From: Owenia fusiformis
Lineage: Eukaryota > Annelida > Polychaeta > Sabellida > Oweniidae
Assembly (NCBI GenBank): GCA_903813345.2
Contig: CAIIXF020000011.1
Coordinates: 7,094,571 to 7,158,570, forward strand
Direction of reading: 5' to 3'
Length of the DNA: 64,000 nucleotides
The translations under genes and the position numbers were made by a program. Positions within the stretch are counted from its first letter, which is position 1, and each line of letters starts with the position of its first letter. Below the pieces are notes generated by a model, which saw only the letters and a program-made list of their open reading frames with translations, was not told where the DNA came from and ran no database searches. Below, piece after piece: positions 45,905-58,184 of the stretch.

Positions 45905-48900
45905 AATCCGCGATTTTAAGAATTAGTGCAGAGGGGCCATTCAACCATCATCGACCAGTGTCAAAATAAATTTAAAGGATATGTCATTAAGACTGAAAAA
46001 AAAAACTGGTTGAAAATTATTTCAGCTGATATCCCTCTTGAAACCTGGTGGATTCTTAAAAATCTATAAGTGGGACTCCCTTAATAGAATTTGAGCTTAC
46101 ATTTCTGAATGCTGAAATTGATAGTTTACCCATACATTTTAAGAAAATAGGTATGACAAAGAAGATGGAAAGCCAAATGTTGCCCGGTGGCTCAGAAAAA
46201 GTAAACATTTTTATATTTTTTCTTTACAGGGCTTGTTGCCCCTTTAATCAATCTTTAAAAAATATATATTTTATTTATTTATCACAATTGAACTTTTACT
46301 TCCTGTTCTGTATAAATGACTAAGGCCTAACTTTCTGTTGTTTTAAATCTGTCCCTGCTTATGGCATGACAAAAAGCTTGATTAAATCAAAGAACCCAGA
46401 AACATGTAATAATATGGCAAGATATCTTGAAAATAGTCATGCAAAGTTCACACTGATGTAGGATATTCACACTGATGTAGGATTTCTTTCTGTTAATTAA
46501 TAACATGAAATCGAACATACCAAAAGTATAGCAGAACAATTCATAAGTATTAGGTACCCAATTAGAATTGTTATGCTCTACCAAAGGTCTCCACCCTCTT
46601 GATTAAGACACGATTATATTTCCAAACAGTTTGAACAGTACAGTAAAACTGCCTCTGAAGTAAAGGCTTTGGACCAGTATTTGCTCAAGCTAAAACCGTT
46701 CATTTTTTTTAGCAAAAATGAGATTTTTTTTGACAAAATCAAGGCATTAACATGACAAAATATTACTACCTGTTAAGTTATTACAAATGGTTACAAAAGT
46801 GTAACAAATTGTCACAGATTTTAAATGCAGATACACAAAAAGGCAGTTGTAATAATATGTCACAATAGTTTGGTAATAAAATTAAAAAAATATATACATG
46901 TATTTCGTCCTTCATCAAATGGCCTCATTGCTCTTTCAATTTAGGAAAAAAGTGAAATAGCCTTGGATCAAGACGGATATTACTGTATAAGTGGTAATTT
47001 TGCCTAATCATTTAATTTGCCTATTTCCTAATTTTTGCCAGGTTTGGAAAATTAAATGTAGGAAATATTGTCTTTATAATGTTATCCAATGGGAGGTTTC
47101 TTGCCATTAGGAAAATTAAAATTAGGAAAATGATGAAATTTGACCATTCAGAAAATTAACCACTCGGATTAAATACCACTTATACAGTATTTGGCCCCAG
47201 TGTCATCAAATAGGAAAGATTTATTGTACAGAGGTCCTGCATTACAATTCTATTATCCATGATAAAGGCCACATAAATCTTACCAAATGAACTCCTCCTG
47301 ACCCTGGAGTTGAATCATATTTTCCTGATCAATTTAGATTATCACACTTAATTAAATCAATGATTTGAATAATTTGCAAGATAAAATATAAAGCTTCAAA
47401 TATTGGCTTAGCATTGTGACACATACTTCAAGACAATTTGATCACCAACTGTAATGTTATTGCTAGATTTAGCACTAATAAAATCTACTTGGTTCGTTTT
47501 TCATCAATTAACACATAAGTAAAGAAATTGTCTAATTGATCATGCCTATTTTACCAATTTTCTGACTCTGTGATTTCTCTATCTATTTAACACCATATTT
47601 GGTCATTTTGGTGTTAGGTAGTTTGGAAATGGGACATAGTTTATTCTTTTTACGACTGACTTGGGATTTTGTGATTGTACTTGTTGAAGTTGTGCATTTA
47701 GGGATTCAGACCTTGCAAGCACTAAATTGAAAATGCAATCTCTTTGTTTACTTGTTCATCTTTTAATCCCAGCTTTACTTCATACTAATTCCTCTTTAAT
47801 TAATTGATAACATTCAACTAGAGTGATTTCATTGTGTTATGCACTGAACTGAAAGATTTTACAATGACCAGAATTCCAGTAGGCCTAAGTTGCACATAGT
47901 TGTATCATCTACGGACTGACTTATTATCCTATAATTGCCAGGCTATATTGATTTTCTAAAGCCAAATGATACCAAGGGGTAATCTTAACGAATGTTTCGA
48001 CAGTCGTTATCATGTAACACTTTCTTAAAGGATTCAGAGAACATACCTAAGGTGAGGGGGAGGATTTTACATTAATCAATAAACAGTGACCCCATGAAGC
48101 AAAAGTTGACTGAGATATAATTGTTCCAAAATATTCTTAACTCTAAATAAAAATTTAGAGAATCAGTTGCTATAAGGCCAGAACAATTGATCACTTGTTT
48201 TATGTTGATCCATCATACCATTGAATCCAATGCGTTCTCAAATGACAAACTCTAACGAATTTATACTTATTTGAAAATATTTGTTTAAATAAATAAATTT
48301 TTGTTTAATAATATGAAATTTGAGGCCTGTTATAAGAAGTGCCAGAATATAACAAAATTAAAGCTGTCGCGTGAACCAAATATAATATTGTATTACTAAT
48401 CATAGTGCATATTGAGAATTCAGATTTTCTATTGTCAAGTTGTATCTTGGTATTGTTACCACTATTTTTCACATTTATTCAATAAACAAAGGGAAAAAGA
48501 TGATAACAATCAGAATCGCTTCATTAAAATTATCAACAATATTATCAAACAATACCTATCACAAAAATCAATTAATCAAAACTTTGGATTCAAACCTGAT
48601 TTAGAAAACTGAATAAAGGGAGATATTTCTAACATAGGGGCCCATAGCTAGAGTAATTAGTAAATTAAGCTCTTTCAAGAAGCAACGATTGAAAAGGGTT
48701 GATTATATTGTAAAGTATATTGTGTATGTCATTAGTCAATGAAACTCTTAGAAAGAAACGAAATCAAACTATCAAAAAAGGTATAATTCTATGCGCAATA
48801 AAATCTGTATATATCTGAACAACTCACTTATTCTAACACCTCTAAATTTGAACACTTAATTTCAGCCCCAACTTTGTTTCCCCATTGATTAATATATTAG

Positions 48901-49520
48901 GAAAACCTTGAAATGTGAACACCTGCCAATCTGAACAGTGTACAGTACAATTGAATTAATCTAGTTTCCTTTTACATTTTCCAAACTCTTTCAAACTCCA
49001 GTTTTTAGTAGAACACTTGTGTTGATATTGAACATTCACCAAGCCTTAGTCCACCTGGTTGGCTCAGATATGGTATAAAGGTTACCCTGATAAACTCTAA
49101 GGCTGATAACTGAACATTGTAGGCATGACTAATTTACTGCAAATGAATCATTCTGGATTCAATTTCTCTCAATTATTGAGAATACTTCCAAAGTAGTTAT
49201 TCATTACAGGTGCAATCAGGCTCCCTCAAAAATCTCAGAAAATATTCCTTATTACACCAATCAGTTCTTTGTATTGATTAGTTTGTAATGATCTTTGTAA
49301 CTACGAGTATAGCAATCAAAATGCAACAGTGAAATAAGCGCATCTCTTACTACCAGTAAAAATGTGAAATTTCACCCCTTTGGGAAAAATGTGTGATGGG
49401 CCTGAGTCAGTGACATGTATTTTATATTCAATAACAACTAATCAATAGTTGAAAGATTCTCAGATTGATAATAATCAAAAGGGCTCATTCTTAGAGAAGC
49501 TGTTTCAACTGATTGTATGT
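45905..49520. other. WASF 5' intron, no gene seen
   Basis: AT-rich, no supported ORF; scattered short repeats only. Confidence 0.4.
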
Positions 49521-49529
49521 GGTCATAAA

Positions 49530-49790
49530 GAGGGTGGTTCAATGATAGAGGTGTTCAAATGAAGTACGTGTAGTTCAAATGACAGGTGTTAAGTTGAAAA
49601 AAGATGTTCAAATGAAGTTGTTCAAATGACAGGGGCTCAAATGGCAGAGGCGATCGATCTAACGACAGAGTTGAGGTGTTCAAATGATAAAGTTGTTCTT
49701 ATGAAAGAGGAGTTTGACTGACAAGGGTGTCCAAATGATATAGGGGCTCAATGACGGAGGTGTTCAAAAGACAGAGGTCCAAATTATGAC
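49530..49790. repeat. Degenerate GTTCAAATGACAGAGGT minisatellite
   Basis: About twelve imperfect copies, 15-25 bp apart, of a unit near GTTCAAATGACAGAGGT. Confidence 0.7.
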
Positions 49791-50138
49791 TGTCCCTAGA
49801 GACAAATACATGTAGTATCTATATATCTACCAACATCAATAACACTAAATTTGACACTAAACATCAAGCTAAAGTACAGTTGAAAATACAAGTTTAACAC
49901 TAAGCATACATACTTCACACATAAATCATATACTAAAAATGTATATACAGTGAAACTGTCGTGGTAAATAAACACCTCTCAGCTGTGGTCTTACATCATG
50001 TGTTCTTTTGATAATGGGAGGGGGATGAGATGGGTTTGATGCAAAAAACGACTGGTATTATGGATACAAGTCAGGTGATGCATGTACTTAGAAGGTAATG
50101 GAAAAATCAATTCTGCTCTGTAAAAATGTACAAAAGCC

Positions 50139-50313
50139 ACCCTTGGTATACGCAGCTAACGAAAATTGACCGGTACGGGTCAAAAGCTGGACACGAGGAA
50201 GTCAATATTGAGCAAGTTATGGCTGTTTTAAATTTAAATAAAACCGTTAACCCGTACCGGTCCAGCTTTTGACCCGTACCGGTCAATTTTCGTTAGCTGC
50301 GTATACCAAGGGT
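50139..50313. repeat. Perfect 52-bp inverted repeat
   Basis: The arms 50139-50190 and 50262-50313 match base for base as reverse complements, starting ACCCTTGGTATACGCAGC, with a 71-bp spacer. CCCGTACCGGT occurs again just inside the right arm. It has no coding content. Perfect arms suggest a young element. Confidence 0.9.
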
Positions 50314-50319
50314 GAAAGC

Positions 50320-52384
50320 AGCACAAAATTTAAAGGATCCATCACTAATATCATTCTATGATATTTTGGTCAATGGAATTAATAATTCATGTAAACTGTC
50401 AGAGAATAATTACTCTTCAGGTTGTTCTTGTTAGAACAAGGCTCAGAACCTCACTCTAATTTGTCCTGATTCTTTTGCCTCTTTAAAAGTGAGGCAAAAG
50501 ATCCTTAGTTTACAAAAGAATAAATGGGTGATTTGAAATCCTCACAAGTCCATAGGCTGACAATGTGATCCAAAATCTGGCAATGTGTTGATTTACTAAC
50601 GTTTACTAAGGTTTAATTGTGTACTGTTCATGGAACTCATATATCACAATAACATTTACTGCCATGTTGTTTTTTGACATGAAGGTCACTGGGGTGATAT
50701 TTCACTAGCATAATGCCAAGAATCAATGTACAACTTTCACCCAAAGTTTGTTATCAACATAATTGTAATAACTGAGAGAGTTATACATATGTACATTAAT
50801 CAACCTACTTGATTAGATGGAAATGATTCCATGCATTTTTATGATTTATTTTAATAGTTTTGATTCAAGACTTGTTGAGAGAAGACATATGATATATTAG
50901 ATATGTATATTTCACTTCCTTGTCACCTCAATACAGGTCAAAACCATTGAGAAATTCATATTTTCGAACCAAACGAATTTCACATATTTAATAAAGAACT
51001 TTTGTGAATATGATTAAGCCTTAGGGTGAGCCTTTTACTTCCAAGTCATGTTGAACTTATAAAACTCTTAAGTACTCAGTAAAAATAGTCTTGTAGTTAT
51101 ACTAGAAAGAAATATTACAAAATACCCCCAAAGTTGGTTCATGAATCATGAGAAGGAACCACAAAGAAAAAAGAAAAAGTACAACATTGTGAAAGATGAA
51201 CCCTACATAAAAAAGGCAAATGTACATATATATCCACAGGGCATTCTCAAATGTTTTGAAAGTTGAGATTACATCCTCCTTCTGAGATAAGACAAGAGAG
51301 CATGACAGTCTAAGCTGAGCAATGAGCAAAAACTGAAAAAGTGAACTTGTATTCCCTGTCTTTCGAATTCAATTTCAAATTGTGAACCACAGTTCTGGTA
51401 TAACTCCTTATCTTATTTACAAGATTGTTCATTTCCTCCATATCCTGAATGGTGTCAATGAACCCATTAACAAAGGTGTCATGTTTCAAATGTAAAACTA
51501 CAAATACATGTATGAATCAAGGTATAATTGAACATCAACACAAGAAAGTAGTCAACACTAAATTACAGAAAATCAGACAATTTTTTCATATTTCATAGCA
51601 AAACAGCATGAAATAAGCAAAGTAAGTTCAAGACAACAGTCCCAGACCACCAGAATTTCCTAATACAGTAAAACCTATATGCAAACACCTCTCTTATCCG
51701 AACATCTCTCTTATCTGAATAACTCTCAATGTGAACACTTTTTCATCCATTTTAATCTGCAATAGAATTCCATGTTATAAATAACTTTGAAATATGAACA
51801 ACTGCCAATCTAAACACTTCTATCCGGTCTCATTGCTGTTCACATTAGACAGGTTTTCTTGTATATGAGAATTGAGGAATTGTGAAGGAATGAGTCAAGT
51901 GTGTGGACAGATGGTAACCACAGATCCAAGTTCAGCCCAAGATTTCTTATCTCTGTGATTACAAATAAATGTTTCAGTGTTTTCTGCTGTTTTAGGTCAA
52001 GACTACATGTGGAACTCAAAAATAGCAACGTACTTGGAAATGGAACATTTCTCATAACACTTAAATATATATTTTGGTTTAAATCAGAAAAGAAAAGTCT
52101 GGGAACTAGCCCATGGAGGAATCAAACCAAACTTCTATTTGAAATCAAGATAGGAGGTTTCTTACAAAAAACTGTTATGCAGTGAAACTCATTGAAAATG
52201 AACTTTTACCTATATTGCCTGTAAGGTTATATACATTTGTACTTCATGTAGTGGGGGCTAATGTTCTTTAAATAGGCAATGATGAATTATATTTTAAGTT
52301 TGGCAATCATTGAATTCTGAATCTATCAGTCAGTTAACTCACTTTTAATAACTATGACAGTGTCTGTTTCAAAAAATAAACCTT
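50320..52384. other. WASF 5' intron, no gene seen
   Basis: No supported gene. Short ORFs here have no recognisable domains. Confidence 0.4.
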
Positions 52385-53239
52385 TTAACCCATTACCACC
52401 CAACTACGGATATATCCGTAGTTTTGACGTCACATGCTTACCACCCAACTACGGATATATCCGTAGTCGCTGAATATTTCATCAAAATTTGGGAAAAATC
52501 CTAATATCCGGGCCGAACGTGGCTCATTTGAAATGAAATTTCGTCAAACGATAGGCATAATATCCTTTGAAATAAATGAATAAGAAATATCAATTTCCTG
52601 ATTATATAATTACTTTCCGATGCGATATTTGACGGTCTGTCGACTTTTTGAAACTTTTTAGAAACTTCAAAACAAATGTATGGCGCGTCATGACAAAGTG
52701 GGCGTGCCGGAAATAAATTAGTCAGAATTCTTTTCCAAATAGCTTCAATACTATTGGAGATTGTTTCTTCATAATAACAGCATATACTTATCACAAGTCT
52801 ACCTTGACATATAAAAGCTAAACTCATCGATAGTATGCAAAACGTACAACTTTGACCTAATTTGTTTCGGAGTTTAAATTTCGCGCCAAAATAAAAAACA
52901 CGAAACAAAAATTTTGATAATTATAAATTCCTTTTCTGAATGTCAGTTCAAGATATTCGCTACCAACGTTTACCTTATGTTATTCATTAAATATTTATCA
53001 TGCTGCATTTTGTGAAGATACTGCGTACACCTATATTTATGCTGTTGAACGGGAATCATTTTGGACTGTGTTTGTGTTGATTTCCGGTTTTAAATTTTGG
53101 AAGACGAAATATTTTCACTTTAGGATATTTTTACAATTATGTGCAATAGAGCCAGATCAAGTGTGATAAAATCAATGAATTTACATTATCTAGTCAAAAC
53201 AGTCAATTTTCCTCCTCAATAAATGACAGTCAATTAACT

Positions 53240-55904
53240 TGTTCATCTGAAGACGATGAAGAGTGGGAAGATTTTGATGATTGGTGAAGAATATCCATTT
53301 ACAGGAGGTCCATCTTGACCAAAGAACATTACAAATGGAGAACTTTTACAACCCGTGGAACTTTACAAACTATTTTTTTTTACTGACTCATTGTTGACTT
53401 ATATTGTACTTTGTACAAACTTGCATGGACAACAGCTGGTAACCTCTGGATCGTGACACATTGTCAGCCTTCATTGGTATACTATTTGCCATGGATGTAT
53501 TAGAAAAGAAAGGCAGCATCTCCGATTATTGGGAAGAAAATAGATTGGTTTCCACTCCAGGTATATCTGAGGTTATGTCGAAAAACCTCTTTATGGCCAT
53601 ATATGGACAAATTCATTTCTCCCACCCCAATGCTGTTGATGATAGTAATGACAAATTTTACAAGGTGCGCACGTGGTCTTACAGTCTATGTCCTGACATG
53701 GAAAGACGAGCTTAATATATCTATACTGACATCAAAGGTTACTAAGCGATGTAACATGGTGCCATCATTCACAAGGTAGGCAATATAAAAAATAACTGCA
53801 CATAAGCCATGTAAGCCCTGCACTGAATAAATGTATACTACAGCACATATTTCATTTCTGGTTTGATATATGTAAGCATCCTAAATTTGAATTAAATTAA
53901 ATTTGATTACAGTATGCTACCATTCATCTTCGTTAAAGAGAGGATCAGATCTAGCAAGCAGCCTAACAAAAAATTATTTCAATTTTAGAATATTTCTGGT
54001 TTATGTCCTTCCGTTTCACATCTATTTTCTAAAAATCCCCGAAGTGTGCATTACACTTGTTCGCAGGAAAACTAAAGATTTTTACAATCATGTATTATGT
54101 TTTTCTATAAGAATGGTTATCATTTTTATTATTTAGGAGAATTTAATCATTTTTCACACATTTTTGCACTTTGAATCCATTATAACTTCACCAATTTATA
54201 ACATATTGTGAATCATTTGGAAGATATTGTATTTGAGATTGTAAGGAATAGATTGGTAGGTTAATTGTACATTTTGCTTGTAATTTTGTTACCCTCACAT
54301 ATCTGATTCTGCCTTTAAGTCTTTTTGGTGTTTATTTTTCTACTGTTTACATTTTTATCCTAGGAGAAGAAGAAGGTGGGTCGAGGGAGAAGTTAGTAAA
54401 CCTGAGCTTGTGCAACTCTACACCAAGTTTATGAGAGGAGTAGATGTAGCGAACCAGCGTGTTGTTACTTCAAAATAGGACATGGTATCGACAAGTGTTT
54501 TTCCATTTGATGAGGGTGTCTCTTGTAAATGCACACATCATTCATGCTGAGGTAATAAATATTAACAATATTAAAGGTAGAGCTACAGTGGCGGATCCAG
54601 GATCCCAGAATATTTTGGAATCAGCAATTGTGTAAGGCCTCAAAAATGGACCTTTTTGGCATGATATGGCATTTTAGGCCTTTTTAGGCTTTTTCAAAAA
54701 TGGGCCTTACATTTTAAAAATTTGGGCCCAATTTTTTGTTTTAGGGGCCCCAAAACTTTTCTGCATCCCCTTGAGCTTCTGGAAATGCCACTGAGCTGAA
54801 ATGTAGATAAAAAAGTAGCTGTTTTGTTATAGAGAACTTATACAACTTACACCTCATTCAACCTGAAACCCCTACTTCTATCCTACAGTGATCTATTAGC
54901 TGAATATTGCCAGCTTTAATACATGGCTTACACAAGACTTGACTAATTCTTATTTTAATGGTGTATTGGTGATCTATTGATGATGTATTAGTGGTATATT
55001 AGATCTCTTTTTACTAGGGCAATTCATTCCTTTCAACATGCATTATGGTAACTGATTCAATTGTATGTACTAAACATTTTGTAGAATAACAATGTTACCT
55101 CATTTAGAATGTACACCAAAGTAAAAAAAAAAGTGTGACTTCACCTGATTCAAAATGTCTTCACATGATTTTCTTATTTTATCAAAGCTTCACACGGTAG
55201 CCTCAATGCCACAGAGGAAATTCCACTTGGAAGTAACCACTGGACTCATCAATGGCATGATGATGAACAATCACAAACGCGTCATTCTGAATCCTGATAT
55301 TAGACATGAAAGGGAGATGGCTCATGCCCCACAGCTGCAAAGTACAGCATCATGGTGCACTGTACACAAACAGAAGTGTGACACAAAGTATTCTTGCAGG
55401 GTGTGTAAAGTCAGGATGTGTCAAGATCCTTGCTTTTTCAGGTATGTTTTTATGGTAAATGTTTTCACTTTTACTCATTGATAAAAATATATAATTTCTC
55501 TCAACATATTTTTATGAACCAATTAACCTGCAATTTGAAATGCCCCATTTGAAACTTTTGCTCAAAAGTAAATTTTCAAAATAGCCACCAGTTTCAAAAT
55601 GGCCGCCATTTTAGTGTCAATTTTACAGTTTTTTAGGTAGAACATATTAAAATGTAAAATTGTAAATGAAAAAAACATGATTAAAAAACAATATGTCATC
55701 ACTTCTTGGTGTTGACATCATAAAAATTATATGAACATTTATTTCATCCATCTGTCATGTCTGTTGTCACACTGTTCAATATTTATATGTATCTCAGGCT
55801 CTTTATGTTTCAGGTATCACAATATGGTCAACTATGAATATGATGATCCATCAAAGGCAGGCAAGCCAAATAAGAGAAAGTTAAAGAGGATTTGTGAAAA
55901 CTAG
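53240..55904 (+). pseudogene. Decayed piggyBac transposase
   Basis: Collinear fragments are: 53240-53287 (acidic N-terminus, SEDDEEWEDFDDW); 53443-53715 (AFIGILFAMDVLEKKGSISD, then YWEENRL and VMSKNLF); 54362-54551 with one frame shift (KPELVQLYTKFMRGVDVANQ, the GVD segment with a conserved acidic residue, then VNAHII); and 55155-55441 spliced to 55814-55904 (cysteine-rich C-terminus, C.VC..RMCQDPCF.RYH). The AG|GTATGT donor and TTTCAG acceptor restore this last frame. Much of the catalytic middle is missing and stops occur between blocks, so the enzyme is inactive as it stands. Confidence 0.8.
54596..54793. mobile_element. MITE with CAGTGGCGGATCCAG end inside the piggyBac relic
   Basis: Left end CAGTGGCGGATCCAG, right end CTGGAAATGCCACTG (imperfect inverted copy), with AGCTA and AGCTG just outside. 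The interior has GGCC and AAAAATGG words like the 4858-5166 relative. Confidence 0.65.
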
Positions 55905-56419
55905 GCTGAAAATAAGAGACTGCACATGTACCAATAAGTCAATTTAAGTCAATGAATGAAAGAAACTTCGTCAGGTCAATTGGTAAGGCAAGAATAGTGC
56001 AATTAATTTGTCAAATTGAGTAAGCCTCCAAACTAAAATACAGTGCCTCATTCGTATGGAGAGTGAGTTAAAGGCATGGTTTGATGAAATGAAATGCAAA
56101 GGTCTGTAGAATTCTCATTTATCATACTATCTGACTATATTCCCTACATAGCGCAATCTCTGCATTAGTCTGTAATACTGGCATGTGTATTTAGGTCATC
56201 ATACATCCATCATAGCACATGAAATATGGACTGAGTTAGTCAGGATGTGTTAGTTGAAATGTAACACTCAACATTTTACATAATAGAATACTGATTATGT
56301 AATAACATTGCATAACATTGCAAAATAGATTAAATTCCAATATGTGGTCAAAGAATGAACAGTGTATAAAGATGTTGAAACTAAGCTAAGGAGTATGATG
56401 CTGTAGACTCATTATGTTC

Positions 56420-57560
56420 CTTTGTAATTTGTGTTTGTAATATTCAAACACACTAAAACTATATCGTTTCAGTAATTGTTATATTAAATATAAGTGGTAT
56501 GATATTACAAACATTCTAGTCCATTACTGCTATAGTTTTATTTTGTGTTTGAAATATCACACTTATCATTTTACAACTGCAAAATTGCCAAAAGTTACAA
56601 TTTTAATGAGGAACGAAAAGTAATTGTGTCAGTAATGACTATAAGCTAAGTGGTATGATATTACAAACACACTAAAGTTTTGTCATGTGTTTGTAATATC
56701 ATACAGTCAAATAGTCAATATCATATTCTATAGTTTATGAATTACATGAAATAGTATTGTTGTGCATTATCAAAAGTTACAGCATTAATGAGGAATGAAA
56801 AACTATTATGTCAGTAATGACCATAAGCTAAGTGGTATGATATTAAGAACACGGTTAAATTTACAGTAATGACTGTAAGCTAAGTGATATGATATTACAA
56901 GCACACTAACATGAATAAAGTTTCACCCTGTGTTTGTAATATGTAATATCATGTATACAAATATACAATCGCAAAATAATGAATAGTTAAAATATTAGTG
57001 AGGAATGGAAGTTATTTTGTCAGTTATGGCTATAAACTAAGTACATGTAGTATGATATAACAAAAACACTATAATTTCATTTTGTATTTGCAATATTATA
57101 CTCTATCATGTCTATAGTTATGAATTCATAGAACTGGGCACAGTACCATATGTTACAATATTAATTAGAATGAAAAGCTATTTTGTGAGTAATGACTATA
57201 ACCTAATGGTCTGATATCACAAACATTTATTTTGTGTTTGTAATATCATACTCTATGGTTTATTATTAATTAATAGTATTGTCACACATTATCAAAAGTT
57301 ACAATATGCATTAAAGAATGAAGAACAATGACTTAGCTAAGTGGAACATGTATGATATTACAGACTCATTGTAGTTTTGTTTTATGTGTTTCTAATATCA
57401 AACTTGTTACAAATATTATGGTGTATAATAACATGGGCTTTCAATAAGGGTTTGTGAAGAATCAAAAGTTATTGTACAGTGTAAGTGGTATAATACTTCA
57501 AGCACACTATAGTTTTATTTTGTGTTTGTAATGTCATACTATATTTCTTCATGAATGTAT
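56420..57560. repeat. Degenerate satellite of about 160-180 bp units
   Basis: Around eight diverged units each carry AAGTGGTATGATATTACAAA and, nearby, its inverted partner TTTGTAATATCATAC. They fill the right part of the piggyBac relic. Confidence 0.65.
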
Positions 57561-58184
57561 GGTATTCTGAAACATAAATATATAGCGAGGAATAAAAAAT
57601 TATTGAGTTGGCTAATACACGCCCAGTGAGTTGTTATATCTACAATACACTAATTTGTTTTGTTTTTATATGTTATTGTTATTATTATTGACAAATAAAC
57701 ATCTTACTGTATTTTCAAATTCATACATAATGTTTCTCACTTTAGAATAAGTTTTGGTGAGTACATTAGATTGAACAGCCTATTATATTGCAGTACAATG
57801 CAGTCAAATGATAGAATTAAGAAAGAAAATAATGTATTAAGGCAAATGTAACTTTTTTGTCACAATGACTATAGCAATTCTTAATTTTTGATTTTCAATA
57901 TGTGTGAATTAATCCCAAAATCCGCTTAAAATCAAGGGTTTTATTAGGCATGTTTTATTGGTTGCTATGACAACGCTCATTAGAATATTTATAAAAAAAT
58001 CTAAGGGAACAGTTTAACATTGTACCAAATGAATGTATAATACCACGCATCATTGATTAAGACCATTTACAAGACAGTTAAAAATTGTTACAAAAGTGCT
58101 CCCAAAAGTTGCATTTTGAGCAAATCGGCTGGGTGGTAAGGGTAGTATAACGGCAAAAATGAGCCGGGTGGTAAAGGGTTAAAT

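Larger units (their letters stand above)
52389..58178 (+). mobile_element. piggyBac-family transposon relic, 5.8 kb
   Basis: It is flanked by TTAA (52385-52388 and 58179-58182). The termini CCCATTACCACCC and GGGTGGTAAAGGG are inverted copies. Subterminal copies of the end motif occur at both ends; on the left a TACCACCCAACTACGG block is doubled, on the right CTGGGTGGTAAGGG. The interior holds decayed transposase segments in order on the + strand. It lies in the WASF 5' intron. Confidence 0.85.

Noticed and set aside
55155-55481. Free-standing 108-codon zinc-finger-like protein
   Set aside because: The cysteine pattern and position fit the C-terminus of the piggyBac transposase relic, not an independent gene.
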